Source: Rhodovibrio salinarum DSM 9154
GTDB taxonomy: Bacteria > Pseudomonadota > Alphaproteobacteria > Kiloniellales > Rhodovibrionaceae
Reading direction: 5' to 3'
Assembly: GCF_000515255.1 (NCBI RefSeq)
Contig: NZ_KI911559.1
Location: 2,491,660-2,555,659, forward strand
Length of the DNA stretch: 64,000 bases
In this document: positions 53,598-62,761 of the stretch, in pieces
How the letters are laid out: the number at the start of each line of letters is the position of its first letter
Numbering within the stretch: the stretch's first letter is position 1
Made by a program: the position numbers and the translations under genes
The notes under the pieces: generated by a model
Told to the model about the DNA's origin: nothing
The model's input: only the letters and a program-made list of their open reading frames with translations
Databases searched by the model: none

Positions 53598-54059
53598 ATG
53601 GCGCGCGTAACGGTCGAAGACTGCATCATCCGCATCCCCAACCGCTTCCAACTGGTGATGATGGCCGCCCAGCGGGCGCGCAACGTCTCCGCTGGGGCCC
53701 AGCTCACCGTGGACCGTGACCGCGACAAGAACCCGGTCGTTGCGCTGCGCGAGATCGCCGACAGCACGATCGCGCTGGACGAGCTCGAAGACAGCCTGAT
53801 CCAGAGCCAGCAGAAGTACGCGGCCCGCGAAGACCAGGACGAAGACGTGCCCGAGTTCGACGCCCTGGAAGGCGAACTCGAGGCCAGCGCACAGATGGCC
53901 GAAGAACTGCGCCCAGCGGGTGTCGACGCCGGTGCGGAAGGCACGGACGCCTCGGCCAGCGACGAGTCCGAAGGTGAGGGGGTCTCGCTCGAGGAAATGC
54001 GTGAACAGGAAGCCGAGACCGATACAGGCGCGCAAAATCAGGACGGCGATCAATCCTGA
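53598..54059 (+). CDS. rpoZ: RNA polymerase omega subunit
   Basis: This 153-residue protein starts [33 protein letters not shown], the canonical omega N-terminus, with [11 protein letters not shown] completing the RNAP-binding core. The C-terminal half is a long acidic disordered extension (about 60 residues rich in Glu, Asp, Ser), typical of alphaproteobacterial omega subunits. Omega helps assemble RNA polymerase and is part of the ppGpp binding site, which fits its place just before relA/spoT. A strong terminator follows. Confidence 0.95.
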   Translation: MARVTVEDCIIRIPNRFQLVMMAAQRARNVSAGAQLTVDRDRDKNPVVALREIADSTIALDELEDSLIQSQQKYAAREDQDEDVPEFDALEGELEASAQMAEELRPAGVDAGAEGTDASASDESEGEGVSLEEMREQEAETDTGAQNQDGDQS

Positions 54060-54368
54060 GCCGTGTAAGCGTTGGCCGGCCGGACACGTATTACGCGCAC
54101 ATGACAGTGCAGCGCACATGGGAGGCTTCGCGGCTTGGCGTCCGCGAAGCCTCTTTTCTTTCAATTCCTGCTGTGAGCGGCCGTTCGTCACGGCGTCGAC
54201 GGCTTGGAGCACGCCGGCATCGACCGTACATTAGACCTGGGGCGGAGGCTGGGTGAGACCCCCACCCGCCGACATGGCCTCGCACCGCCAACCAGCACCA
54301 GCAACGCGACCCAGCCGGGACACGCGGCAGCCCGGCCCTGACACGAGCCGCAGCGCGGACGTTCTTCG
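54060..54368. other. Spacer between rpoZ and relA/spoT
   Basis: These 309 bases contain the rpoZ terminator (54122-54157) and the leader of the relA/spoT gene. No gene was found. A promoter for relA/spoT is expected between 54158 and 54368, but the match is not clear enough to mark. Confidence 0.5.
54122..54157 (+). terminator. Strong rho-independent terminator of rpoZ
   Basis: A perfect 12-bp stem, GAGGCTTCGCGG (54122-54133) with CCGCGAAGCCTC (54142-54153), and an eight-base loop, then TTTTCTTTC. It lies 62 bases after the rpoZ stop. Confidence 0.93.
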
Positions 54369-56540
54369 ATGATGCGCCAATTCGAACTGGTGGAGACGGT
54401 TAAGTCCTACGACGGCAACGTCGACGAGGACGCGCTGAACCGCGCCTACGTCTTCTCCATGAAGGCGCATGGGGCGCAAACGCGCGCGTCCGGCGACCCC
54501 TACTTCTCGCATCCGCTGGAGGTCGCCGGCATCCTGACCGGCCTGAAGCTGGACGGCGCGTCGATCATGACCGCGCTGCTGCATGACACGGTCGAGGATA
54601 CGGACACCTCGATCGAGGACATCGAGCAGTTGTTCGGCAAGGACGTCGCGCGACTGGTCGACGGCGTGACCAAGCTGTCACGCCTGGAACTGCAGAACGA
54701 GCAGAGCAAGCACGCGGAGAATTTCCGCAAGCTCGTGCTGGCGATGTCCGAAGACATCCGGGTGCTGCTGGTCAAGCTGGCCGACCGGCTGCACAACATG
54801 CAGACGCTGCATTACATGCGCGATCCGGAAAAGCGCAAGCGGATCGCGCGAGAGACGATGGAGATTTATGCGCCGCTGGCCGAGCGGATCGGCATGCAGT
54901 CCTTCAAGGACGAGCTGGAAGACCTGGCGTTCCGCGAACTGAACCCGGAAGCGCGCGAGTCGATCGTCAAACGCTTGGAATTCCTGCGCGAGCGTGGCGG
55001 CGACTTGGAGAACCGGGTATCCCAGGAACTCCAATACGCGCTGGACGGCGAGGGGGTGCACGCCGCTGTCCGCGGTCGCACCAAGACGCCCTATTCGATC
55101 TGGCGCAAGATGCAGGTCAAGAACGTCGGGTTCGAGCAGCTATCCGACATCATGGCGTATCGGGTGATCGTCGACACGGTGTCCGAGTGCTACCACGCCC
55201 TGGGCGTGCTGCACGCCCGCTACCCCGTCGTGCCGGGCCGCTTCAAAGATTACATCTCGACGCCGAAGCCGAACGGCTACCGGTCTCTGCACACCGGCCT
55301 GATCGGGCCGCAGCGCCAGCGGATCGAGGTGCAAATCCGCACCCTCGATATGCACGAGGTCGCGGAATACGGCGTGGCCGCGCACTGGCTCTACAAGCAG
55401 CCGAGTGCCGAGGCGGAGACGAACGGGCAGGGCCGCTCGGTAGACGGCCGACAGTACCGCTGGGTGCGCGAACTGCTCGACATCCTGGAACACGCCTCCA
55501 ACCCGGAGGAGTTCCTGGAGCATACCAAAATGGAAATGTTCCAGGACCAGGTGTTCTGCTTCACGCCCAAGGGCGACCTGATCGCCCTGCCGCGCAACTC
55601 GACGCCGGTCGACTTTGCCTATGCCGTCCACTCCGAGGTTGGCGACACCTGTGTCGGCGCCAAGGTCGACGGCCGCATGGTCCCGTTGAAAACGACGCTC
55701 AAAAACGGCGACCAGGTCGAGATCGTCACCTCCAAGGCGCAGACGCCCTCGCCGGACTGGGAAAAGTTCGTCGTCACCGGCAAGGCGCGCGCACGCATCC
55801 GCCGCTTCGTGCGCCAGAAGGAGCGTGAACAGTACCTCGAGCTCGGCCGACAGATGTTGCAGAAAGCCTTCCGTCAGGCGGGCTACGACTTTACCGAGAA
55901 GGCCGTAGCCGGCGTGCTGAAGCGCTTTAAGGCGGAGAACGTCGGCGACATCTACGTTTATGTCGGCCGAGGCGACATCACCGCGCGCGAAGTGGCCTAC
56001 GCCGTCTTCCCCGGCAGCAAGGAGAGCGACAAGGACCGCAAGGTCGTCCCGATCCAGCAGCGCGCCAAGAACAAAAGCGGCAAACGCGAACACGCGATTC
56101 CGATCCGCGGCCTGATCCCGGGCATGGCGGTGCACTACGCGCACTGCTGTCACCCGTTGCCCGGCGAGCGGATCGTGGGCATCGTTACGACCGGAAAGGG
56201 GGTCACGGTGCACACGATCGACTGCGAGACGCTGGAGAACTTCCAGGATGCTCCGGAACGCTGGGTCGACCTCGCCTGGGAAGCGGACGAGACCGACGAA
56301 CCCTACACCGGCCGCCTCCACGTCGTGGTGGCCAACGAACCCGGCAGCCTGGGCGATTTGTCGACCGTGATCGGCAAGAACCGGGCGAACATTTCCAACC
56401 TCAAGATCACCAATCGGTCGGTCGACTTTTTCGAGATGCTGGTCGACGTCGAGGTGACCGACGTCAAGCACCTCACCAATGTGATGGCGGCGCTGCGTGC
56501 GTCACCAGTCATCACATCGGTCGACCGGGCGCGCAGCTAG
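54369..56540 (+). CDS. Bifunctional (p)ppGpp synthetase/hydrolase (Rel/SpoT family)
   Basis: This 723-residue long RSH protein has an N-terminal HD hydrolase (His72-Asp73 in LLHDTVEDTD). The synthetase domain has YRVIVDTVSECYHALGVLHARYPVVPGRFKDYISTPKPNGYRSLHTGLI (the RFKD type associated with bifunctional enzymes), and a TGS domain follows (VFCFTPKGDLIALPRNSTPVDFAYAVHSEVG). A zinc-finger-like segment (GMAVHYAHCCHPLPGERIVGI) and a C-terminal ACT domain (LHVVVANEPGSLGDLSTVIGKNRANISNLKI) complete it. It makes and degrades the alarmone. Two adjacent ATGs begin the gene. It is the first gene of the chain to era after the rpoZ terminator. Confidence 0.96.
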   Translation: MMRQFELVETVKSYDGNVDEDALNRAYVFSMKAHGAQTRASGDPYFSHPLEVAGILTGLKLDGASIMTALLHDTVEDTDTSIEDIEQLFGKDVARLVDGVTKLSRLELQNEQSKHAENFRKLVLAMSEDIRVLLVKLADRLHNMQTLHYMRDPEKRKRIARETMEIYAPLAERIGMQSFKDELEDLAFRELNPEARESIVKRLEFLRERGGDLENRVSQELQYALDGEGVHAAVRGRTKTPYSIWRKMQVKNVGFEQLSDIMAYRVIVDTVSECYHALGVLHARYPVVPGRFKDYISTPKPNGYRSLHTGLIGPQRQRIEVQIRTLDMHEVAEYGVAAHWLYKQPSAEAETNGQGRSVDGRQYRWVRELLDILEHASNPEEFLEHTKMEMFQDQVFCFTPKGDLIALPRNSTPVDFAYAVHSEVGDTCVGAKVDGRMVPLKTTLKNGDQVEIVTSKAQTPSPDWEKFVVTGKARARIRRFVRQKEREQYLELGRQMLQKAFRQAGYDFTEKAVAGVLKRFKAENVGDIYVYVGRGDITAREVAYAVFPGSKESDKDRKVVPIQQRAKNKSGKREHAIPIRGLIPGMAVHYAHCCHPLPGERIVGIVTTGKGVTVHTIDCETLENFQDAPERWVDLAWEADETDEPYTGRLHVVVANEPGSLGDLSTVIGKNRANISNLKITNRSVDFFEMLVDVEVTDVKHLTNVMAALRASPVITSVDRARS

Positions 56541-56577
56541 CGGCGGCTAGCGTGCGCCAAACCAATCGGATGTCGAC

Positions 56578-57183
56578 ATGATTTTCGGGCGCCGCAAGCG
56601 GCCGCACTTCTGGAGACGCGTGCGTGATACGGTCTGGCCCAAGGCCGGCTTGCGCCGCGCGCTGATCTACATCTCCCACCGCGTTCGGCGTCTTCCGGGA
56701 TCGCCCTATTCGATCGCGGCGGGCTTTGCCTGCGGTGCGGCGATCTCCTTCACGCCGTTGATTGGCTTTCATTTCCTCTTGGGCGCGCTGATCGCCTTTC
56801 TCATCGGCGGCAACGTGATCGCCTCGGCGATCGGAACAGCCGTGGGCAACCCCTGGACCTTTCCTTTCATCTGGACGGCGATCTTCTGGCTCGGCCGGCT
56901 CATTCTGGGGCACCCGAACGGCACTGCGCTGCCCGACGAACTGACCCTGAACTACATCTTCGACCACACCTGGGATGTCTTCTACCCCATGCTGATCGGC
57001 GGGCTGCCGACCGCCTTGGTGGCGTGGTTGATTTTCTTCTGGCCGTGCTATAAGGCCGTGGCCCGATATCAAGCGCACCGCGAGGCGCGCCGCGCCCGCG
57101 CTCGCGAACGTCGGGAGGCCAAGCGCGCCGCCAAAGCCGCCGCCAAGACCGCCCGTGCCGAGGCCAAGGGAGAGCAGTCATGA
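56578..57183 (+). CDS. DUF2062 domain-containing membrane protein
   Basis: This 201-residue protein has a basic N-terminus ([17 protein letters not shown]) and the DUF2062 core with three hydrophobic segments: [58 protein letters not shown], then [24 protein letters not shown]. The C-terminal 40 residues are strongly basic with repeated Arg/Ala/Lys ([23 protein letters not shown]). The role is unknown, but this gene regularly sits between relA/spoT and pdxJ in Alphaproteobacteria. Its stop overlaps the pdxJ start (ATGA). Confidence 0.9.
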   Translation: MIFGRRKRPHFWRRVRDTVWPKAGLRRALIYISHRVRRLPGSPYSIAAGFACGAAISFTPLIGFHFLLGALIAFLIGGNVIASAIGTAVGNPWTFPFIWTAIFWLGRLILGHPNGTALPDELTLNYIFDHTWDVFYPMLIGGLPTALVAWLIFFWPCYKAVARYQAHREARRARARERREAKRAAKAAAKTARAEAKGEQS

Positions 57184-57959
57184 CGCAGCCGATCCGGCTC
57201 GGCGTCAACATCGATCACATTGCCACCCTGCGAAATGCCCGTGGCGGTCGCCACCCAGATCCGCTCCGCGCCGCCAAGCTGGCCGAGCAGGCGGGGGCCG
57301 ATGGGATCACCGCGCACCTGCGCGAAGACCGCCGGCACATCGTCGACCGCGACATCGAACGGCTGAGTGCTGAACTCACCGTACCACTCAATCTGGAGAT
57401 GGCGGCGACTCAGGAAATGCTGGAGATCGCCCGGCAGCATCGCCCACACGCCTGCTGTCTGGTCCCCGAACGCCGCGCGGAGGTGACGACCGAAGGCGGC
57501 CTCGACGTCGCCGGCCAACAGGATACGCTCAAGCGTTTCGTAGACGAGCTGGGCGCCGCAGGGGCACGCGTATCGTTGTTCATCGATCCCGAACGCCAGC
57601 AGTTGGAAGCAGCGGCGGCGATCGGTGCTCCGGTCGTGGAGTTGCATACCGGCGCCTACTGCGATGCTTTCCTGGAAGCCGCGGCGCAAGGGCAGGCGCC
57701 AGACGACGCAACCCATCGCGAACTCGACCGGATCGTCGAGGGCGCCCGGTTGGCCGCAGCGCTTGGTCTGGAGTGTCATGCCGGTCATGGTCTGACCTTC
57801 GACACGGTGAAGCCGGTTGCAGCGCTTCCCCAGGTGGTCGAACTCAACATCGGGCATTTTCTGATTGGCGAGGCAACCTTCACCGGTTTGGACGCCGCAA
57901 TCCGGCGGATGCGCGAGCTGATGGACCAAGCACGCGAGGCGGCTGCAGCGGCGTTATGA
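57180..57959 (+). CDS. pdxJ: Pyridoxine 5'-phosphate synthase
   Basis: This 259-residue TIM-barrel enzyme condenses 3-amino-2-oxopropyl phosphate with deoxyxylulose 5-phosphate to form PNP in the de novo vitamin B6 pathway. Diagnostic blocks are [86 protein letters not shown] and [20 protein letters not shown], including the active-site His and Glu residues. It overlaps both neighbours by 4 bp. Confidence 0.97.
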   Translation: MTQPIRLGVNIDHIATLRNARGGRHPDPLRAAKLAEQAGADGITAHLREDRRHIVDRDIERLSAELTVPLNLEMAATQEMLEIARQHRPHACCLVPERRAEVTTEGGLDVAGQQDTLKRFVDELGAAGARVSLFIDPERQQLEAAAAIGAPVVELHTGAYCDAFLEAAAQGQAPDDATHRELDRIVEGARLAAALGLECHAGHGLTFDTVKPVAALPQVVELNIGHFLIGEATFTGLDAAIRRMRELMDQAREAAAAAL

Positions 57960-58366
57960 TCATCGGGATCGGCAACGACATCTGCGATATCCGTCGGATC
58001 GAGCAGACCCTGGAACGCTTCGGTGACCGCTTCACCGACCGGGTATTCACGACGACCGAGAAAACGCGCGCCGAGCGCCGTGCGAACCGGGCAGCCACCT
58101 ATGCCAAGCGGTTCGCGGCCAAGGAAGCCTGCGCCAAGGCGCTTGGCACCGGCGTCCCGCGCCGGGGCGTGTACTGGGTCGACATGGGTGTGGTCAATCG
58201 CCCGAGTGGCCAGCCGACAATGAGCCTGACCGGAGGGGCCGCAGACCGGCTGTCGGAGCTGACCCCGGCCGGGATGACGGCGCAAATTGATGTCACGATT
58301 ACCGACGAATATCCGCTGGCGCACGTTTTCGTGCTGATCTCCGCTGTGCCGGCAACGCAGACCTGA
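57956..58366 (+). CDS. acpS: Holo-[acyl-carrier-protein] synthase
   Basis: This 136-residue phosphopantetheinyl transferase has [29 protein letters not shown] (Mg2+ ligand Asp8) and [19 protein letters not shown] (Glu58 in the FAAKEA motif). It activates ACP by transferring the 4'-phosphopantetheine arm from CoA. The usual GIGTD motif has Asn in place of Thr here. The ATG overlaps the pdxJ stop. The C-terminal [19 protein letters not shown] is normal. Confidence 0.95.
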   Translation: MIIGIGNDICDIRRIEQTLERFGDRFTDRVFTTTEKTRAERRANRAATYAKRFAAKEACAKALGTGVPRRGVYWVDMGVVNRPSGQPTMSLTGGAADRLSELTPAGMTAQIDVTITDEYPLAHVFVLISAVPATQT

Positions 58367-58433
58367 CGCCCATACTTCCGTTCCGTCCCCGGATCCCCGG
58401 GCGGCGTCCAAGACAACGAGTGCAGTCGATAAA

Positions 58434-59162
58434 ATGGCGACAAAGCAAAACAAGGGCGGCTTCGGTGAGACCCTGCGCACGGTGATCTACGCCGTGCTGA
58501 TCGCACTGGTGATCCGCACCTTCGCCTTCGAACCCTTCTCGATCCCCTCCGGCTCGATGATCCCCACCTTGCTGGTCGGGGACTACCTGTTCGTCTCCAA
58601 GTATGCTTACGGCTACTCGCGCTTTTCGTTACCGCTGGGCTTGCCGCTGTTCAACGGCCGGATCATGGCCGACCAACCGGAACGCGGAGACGTGGCTGTG
58701 TTCAAGCTGCCCGCCGACAACTCGACCGACTACATCAAGCGGGTGATCGGCTTGCCGGGCGACCGGATCCAAGTCGTCGACGGTATCCTGCAGATCAACG
58801 GCGAGGCGGTGAAGCGCGAGAAGGTCCGTGAGACACGGGTTGGGCAGGCGGCGGTCACGATCTACCGCGAAACCCTGCCCAACGGGCGCACCCATCTGAT
58901 CCGCGAGCGCGGCGACGAAAACTACTTCGACAACACACCGGTGTACGAAGTCCCGAAGGGCCACTATTTCATGATGGGCGACAATCGGGACTCCTCACAG
59001 GATAGCCGGGCGCTGCAGCGCGTCGGCTACGTCCCGTTCGAAAATCTGGTCGGCCGTGCGGAGGTCGTGTTCTTCAGCCACGACGGCTCCGCGTCGATCT
59101 GGGAAGTCTGGAACTGGCCGACCGCGATCCGCTACGGACGGCTGCTCCATGGCATCGACTAA
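58434..59162 (+). CDS. lepB: Signal peptidase I
   Basis: This 242-residue inner-membrane peptidase has one N-terminal membrane helix (LRTVIYAVLIALVIRTFAFE). The catalytic Ser41 is in FSIPSGSMIPTLLVGDYLFV and the catalytic Lys102 in STDYIKRVIGLPGDRIQ; the box E region is KGHYFMMGDNRDSSQDSR. It removes signal peptides on the periplasmic face. The gene overlaps rnc by 14 bases. Confidence 0.96.
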   Translation: MATKQNKGGFGETLRTVIYAVLIALVIRTFAFEPFSIPSGSMIPTLLVGDYLFVSKYAYGYSRFSLPLGLPLFNGRIMADQPERGDVAVFKLPADNSTDYIKRVIGLPGDRIQVVDGILQINGEAVKREKVRETRVGQAAVTIYRETLPNGRTHLIRERGDENYFDNTPVYEVPKGHYFMMGDNRDSSQDSRALQRVGYVPFENLVGRAEVVFFSHDGSASIWEVWNWPTAIRYGRLLHGID

Positions 59163-59868
59163 CGCCGACGCCAACCTGGACCGGCTGAGCGAACGGCTCG
59201 GCCACCGCTTTGCCGATCCGCAACTGCTCCGACAGGCGCTGACGCACTCCAGCGCCGCCGGCAGCCGCAAGGCTGAACTGGTCAGCTACGAGCGTCTGGA
59301 ATTCCTGGGCGATCGGGTGGTCGGTCTGATCGTGGCGGACATGCTGCTGGAGCGTTTTCCCGACGAGCCGGAAGGAGCGCTTGCCCGCCGGCACGCCTTC
59401 CTGGTCAGCCGAGAGGCGCTGGCCGAGGTTGCGCGCGACCTCGGCCTGGGCGAGTTCCTGCATATCTCCAAAGGCGAGGATGAGGGCGGCGGCCGGCAAA
59501 ACCCCACGATGCTGGCCGACGTCTGCGAAGCCATCATCGGCGCCCTATATCGGGATTCTGGGCTGGACGCGGCACGCACATTCGTCGTGCCGAAGTGGGA
59601 CCCGCTGGTCCGGCAGGACCGCAAGCCCCCACAAGACAGCAAGACCGCGCTGCAGGAATGGGCGCAAGGTCGCGGCCTGCCGCTGCCGACCTACCGCGTG
59701 GTCCAGCGGAGCGGACCGCCACACGATCCGCAATTCACCGTGGAAGCGATGGTCGACGGATTTGATGGAGAACGCGGGCAGGGGCGTTCCAAGCGCCTGG
59801 CTGAACAGGACGCCGCCACGCGTCTTCTACAGCGCCTGCAGACGGCTGAAGGAACAAACCAAAGATGA
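59149..59868 (+). CDS. rnc: Ribonuclease III
   Basis: This 239-residue dsRNA endonuclease has the RIII signature ERLEFLGDRVVGLIVAD, the second acidic cluster NPTMLADVCEAIIGALYRD and a C-terminal dsRNA-binding domain (DSKTALQEWAQGRGLPLPTYRVVQRSGPPHDPQFTVEAMV). It processes rRNA and regulatory RNA duplexes. The ATG at 59149 lies within the end of lepB, and the rnc stop overlaps the era start (ATGA). Confidence 0.96.
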   Translation: MASTNADANLDRLSERLGHRFADPQLLRQALTHSSAAGSRKAELVSYERLEFLGDRVVGLIVADMLLERFPDEPEGALARRHAFLVSREALAEVARDLGLGEFLHISKGEDEGGGRQNPTMLADVCEAIIGALYRDSGLDAARTFVVPKWDPLVRQDRKPPQDSKTALQEWAQGRGLPLPTYRVVQRSGPPHDPQFTVEAMVDGFDGERGQGRSKRLAEQDAATRLLQRLQTAEGTNQR

Positions 59869-60815
59869 CGGATCAGCCAATCCCGCCCGGCGACGGCGAG
59901 TCCGCGCCAACGCCACGTCAGGGCCGCTGTGGCGTGGTGGCGCTGGTGGGCGCGCCGAACGCCGGCAAGTCGACCCTGATGAACCGGATGGTCGGCGCCA
60001 AGCTGTCGATCGTCACCCACAAGGTCCAGACGACCCGGACCCGCGTACGCGGCGTGGCGGTCGAAGGCGACAGCCAGGTCGTGTTCGTCGACACCCCCGG
60101 CGTCTTCACCAGCCCAAAACGCCGGCTGGAGCGGGCGATGGTCGCTTCCGCCTGGCAGGGCGCCGACGACGCCGATGTGGTGGTGCTGCTCTACGACGTC
60201 GCGCGCAAGGGAATCGACGAGGATACGCTGCGCATCGTCCGCCGGCTCAACGACTTGTCGACGCCGATGGTGCTCGCACTCAACAAGATCGACCGGATCA
60301 AGCGCGAGAAGCTGCTGGAGATCGCCGCCCGCTTCAATCAGGAAGGCACGTTCCAGCAGACCTTCATGATCTCGGCCGAGACCGGCGACGGCGTCGACGA
60401 TTTGCGGAGCTATCTGGCCGGTCAGGTACCGGAGGGGCCCTGGCTGTTCCCGGAGGATCAGCTGTCCGACCTGCCGATGCGCCTGATCGCCGCGGAGATC
60501 ACACGCGAGAAGCTGTTCCTGCGTTTGCATGAGGAACTGCCATACGCCCTGACCGTCGAGACCGAAGACTGGCAATCCTTCGACGACGGCAGCGTACGCA
60601 TCGAGCAGGCGATCTACGTCGAACGCGAAGCGCAGAAGAAGATCGCGCTCGGCCGGCAGGGCAGCAACATCCGCAAGGTGCGTGAGGCCGCCCAGGCCGA
60701 TCTAGCCGAACAGCTGGGCCAGCCCGTCCACCTGTTCCTGTTCGTCAAGGTCCGCGAAGGCTGGACCGACGATCCCGAGCGGTATGCGCCGTGGGGTTTG
60801 GACTTCAACGCCTAA
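59865..60815 (+). CDS. era: Ribosome-assembly GTPase Era
   Basis: This 316-residue GTPase has G1 GAPNAGKST (about residues 29-37), G3 VFVDTPG, G4 LALNKIDRIK and a C-terminal KH domain (EREAQKKIALGRQGSNIRKVREAAQADLAEQLGQPVHLFLFVKVREGW). It binds 16S rRNA 3' end and helps mature the small subunit. A 20-residue extension (MTDQPIPPGDGESAPTPRQG) precedes the G domain. It is the last gene of the chain and is followed by a hairpin shared with the convergent dehydrogenase. Confidence 0.96.
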   Translation: MTDQPIPPGDGESAPTPRQGRCGVVALVGAPNAGKSTLMNRMVGAKLSIVTHKVQTTRTRVRGVAVEGDSQVVFVDTPGVFTSPKRRLERAMVASAWQGADDADVVVLLYDVARKGIDEDTLRIVRRLNDLSTPMVLALNKIDRIKREKLLEIAARFNQEGTFQQTFMISAETGDGVDDLRSYLAGQVPEGPWLFPEDQLSDLPMRLIAAEITREKLFLRLHEELPYALTVETEDWQSFDDGSVRIEQAIYVEREAQKKIALGRQGSNIRKVREAAQADLAEQLGQPVHLFLFVKVREGWTDDPERYAPWGLDFNA

Positions 60816-60837
60816 GGATAGGACTTTGTAAATAACA

Positions 60838-60861
60838 CCCCTCCTCCATGAGGAGGAGGGG
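60838..60861. terminator. Bidirectional hairpin between era and the dehydrogenase gene
   Basis: A 10-bp perfect stem, CCCCTCCTCC (60838-60847) with GGAGGAGGGG (60852-60861), and an ATGA loop between two convergent genes. U-runs are absent on both sides, so termination is plausible but unproven. Confidence 0.55.
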
Positions 60862-60877
60862 GGTCGCATCTCGTGCG

Positions 60878-61660
60878 CTATTCCTTATGGAATTTAAACG
60901 GGTTGAAGGCCTGCATCGTGGGCATGACTTCAAGCCGGTTGATGTTGACGTGCCGGGGCATCGTTGCGGCGAAGTAGATCGTCTCGGCAACATCTTCCTT
61001 ACGCAACGGCTGCAGGCCTTCGTACGGCTTCTTGGCCTTCTCGGTGTCGCCCTTGAACCGCACTTCGGAAAACTCGGTGTGCGCCAGCCCCGGTTCGATG
61101 TCGGTGACGCGCACGTTGTAGCCGAGCAGGTCCGAACGGATGTTGAGCGAGAACTGCGCGACGAACGCCTTGGTCGCGCCGTAGACGTTGCCGCCAGGGT
61201 AGGGGTAGGAGCCCGCGACCGAGCCCAGGTTGATGATGTGCCCGCGATCGCGCTTGCACATGCCGGGCAGGAGCGCGCGCGTGCAGTACATCAAGCCCTT
61301 GCAGTTGGTATCGACCATGGTGTCCCAGTCGTCGATCACCGCATCCTGAGCGCCTTCCAGCCCCAGGGCGAGGCCCGCATTGTTGACCAGCACGTCAACC
61401 TCGGCGAACAGGGACGGCAGGTTGTCGACCATCTTGAACACGGCCTCGCGGTCGCGGACGTCGAGCTTGACCGTGTGGATCCGTTCGTGACCGAACTCCT
61501 GGGCCAGCTCGTCGAGACGCTCCTGTCGACGGCCGGTGGCGATCACCTTGGCGCCCTGCTCGTGGAAGCGCTTGACGGTGGCATAGCCGAAACCGGCGGT
61601 GGCGCCGGTGACCAGCACGGTCAACTCGGCAGGATCCACCTTTTCGCTGTCGATCGACAT
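60878..61660 (-). CDS. SDR-family NADP-dependent dehydrogenase (YdfG-like)
   Basis: This 260-residue classical short-chain dehydrogenase has cofactor motif VLVTGATAGFGYATVKRF, VIATGRRQERL (an Arg after beta-2 favouring NADP), VLVNNAGLALGLEGA, the catalytic Ser in INLGSVAGSYPYPGG and Tyr/Lys in VYGATKAFVAQ. The sequence MPRHVNINRLEVMPTMQAF near the C-terminus matches YdfG, which oxidises 3-hydroxy acids and serine-type substrates. The start follows GGGAGGA with appropriate spacing. It is convergent with era. Confidence 0.9.
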   Translation of the reverse strand: MSIDSEKVDPAELTVLVTGATAGFGYATVKRFHEQGAKVIATGRRQERLDELAQEFGHERIHTVKLDVRDREAVFKMVDNLPSLFAEVDVLVNNAGLALGLEGAQDAVIDDWDTMVDTNCKGLMYCTRALLPGMCKRDRGHIINLGSVAGSYPYPGGNVYGATKAFVAQFSLNIRSDLLGYNVRVTDIEPGLAHTEFSEVRFKGDTEKAKKPYEGLQPLRKEDVAETIYFAATMPRHVNINRLEVMPTMQAFNPFKFHKE

Positions 61661-61729
61661 TAGCTTCCTCCCATAATCGACTGTTATTCAGTCTATTTCA
61701 GAATCTGTACGGCAATCTGTTGCACGCCA

Positions 61730-62599
61730 TCAGTCTGCCGCAGCGCTCCGCTTGCCGGCTTGCCAGTGAGCTTCAAGTTCATCGAGGGAGCAGTCCTGCG
61801 GCCGTCGACCTTCCGCGGCCACGCGCCGCTCGACCTCCCGGAAGCGGCGTTCGAACTTGGCGTTGGCATCCCGCAGCGCGGTCTCCGGATCGACGTCCAG
61901 CTTGCGCGCCAGATTGGCGACGGTGAACAACAGGTCGCCCATTTCCTCGTGCACCGCCTCTGGCGCATCGCCCCGGGCGATCTCCTGGCGGAGTTCACCG
62001 ATCTCCTCATCGATCTTGGCGAACACCTGCTCCGCCTCTGGCCAGTCGAACCCCGTGCGCGCCGCGCGCTTGGACAACTTCGATGCTCGCATCAGGGCTG
62101 GCAGGCCAAGCGACAGATCGTCCAGCGCACTCGGGTCGCGCCCTTCGGCGCGTGCCTTGCGAGCACGTTCGTCGGCCTTCTGGCGTTCCCAATTGACCGT
62201 CTGGGCATCCGCGCCGGTCACCCGTTCATCGGCGAACACGTGCGGATGCCGGCGGATCATCTTGTCCGCGCACCCGGCCGCCACGTCGTCGAAATCGAAC
62301 TGGCCGTCTTCGCTGGCCATCTGCGCGTGATAGACGACCTGCAACAGCAAGTCGCCCAGTTCATCGCACAACTCACCCATGTCGGCGTTGCGGATGGCCT
62401 CGGCGACCTCGTAAGCCTCCTCGATCGTATAGGGGGCGATCGTCGCGAAGGTCTGCTCGATGTCCCACGGGCAACCGCGGTGTGGGTCGCGCAGACAGGC
62501 CATGACGGCACGCAGCCGGTCGATCCCGCTCGAATGACGGGGGATCGGCTGGGTAGGTTGGGGCGCCGCTTTCTGGGGGGTGTCGTTCTGTTCGCTCAT
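61730..62599 (-). CDS. mazG: Nucleoside triphosphate pyrophosphohydrolase MazG
   Basis: This 289-residue MazG has two tandem domains. The N-terminal half has LRDPHRGCPWDIEQTFATIAPYTIEEAYEVAEAI and CDELGDLLLQVVYHAQMA; the second half has GFDWPEAEQVFAKIDEEIGELRQEI and VHEEMGDLLFTVANLARKL. Each carries the EExxE/ExxD acidic motif. It hydrolyses damaged or excess NTPs and may modulate ppGpp. The ATG at 62599 (MSEQNDTP) is preferred over an in-frame ATG 13 codons upstream. Confidence 0.94.
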   Translation of the reverse strand: MSEQNDTPQKAAPQPTQPIPRHSSGIDRLRAVMACLRDPHRGCPWDIEQTFATIAPYTIEEAYEVAEAIRNADMGELCDELGDLLLQVVYHAQMASEDGQFDFDDVAAGCADKMIRRHPHVFADERVTGADAQTVNWERQKADERARKARAEGRDPSALDDLSLGLPALMRASKLSKRAARTGFDWPEAEQVFAKIDEEIGELRQEIARGDAPEAVHEEMGDLLFTVANLARKLDVDPETALRDANAKFERRFREVERRVAAEGRRPQDCSLDELEAHWQAGKRSAAAD

Positions 62600-62712
62600 C
62601 TCGACGGTAAAACTACAATCCGGGCTCTGCTGAGCCAAGCAATGTCTGGGACCAGGAAAGCCAAGAGATCCGCAAACCTTCGTATAGCAATTAATATGAC
62701 TTTAAAGAATTC

Positions 62713-62726
62713 GCGGGAATTTCCGC
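62713..62726. promoter_or_regulatory. Candidate palindromic operator upstream of the chemoreceptor gene
   Basis: GCGGGAATTTCCGC reads as GCGG-n-AATT-n-CCGC, a near-perfect inverted repeat in an AT-rich leader 36 bases before the start codon. It is a pattern observation only. Confidence 0.35.
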
Positions 62727-62747
62727 ATGGGTTGGTATAAATCGTGC

Positions 62748-62754
62748 GGAGGAG
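62748..62754 (+). promoter_or_regulatory. Shine-Dalgarno that sets a TTG start for the chemoreceptor
   Basis: GGAGGAG lies seven bases before TTG at 62762. The in-frame ATG at 62771 would be 16 bases away, so TTG is favoured. Confidence 0.65.
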
Positions 62755-62761
62755 AACGGGC

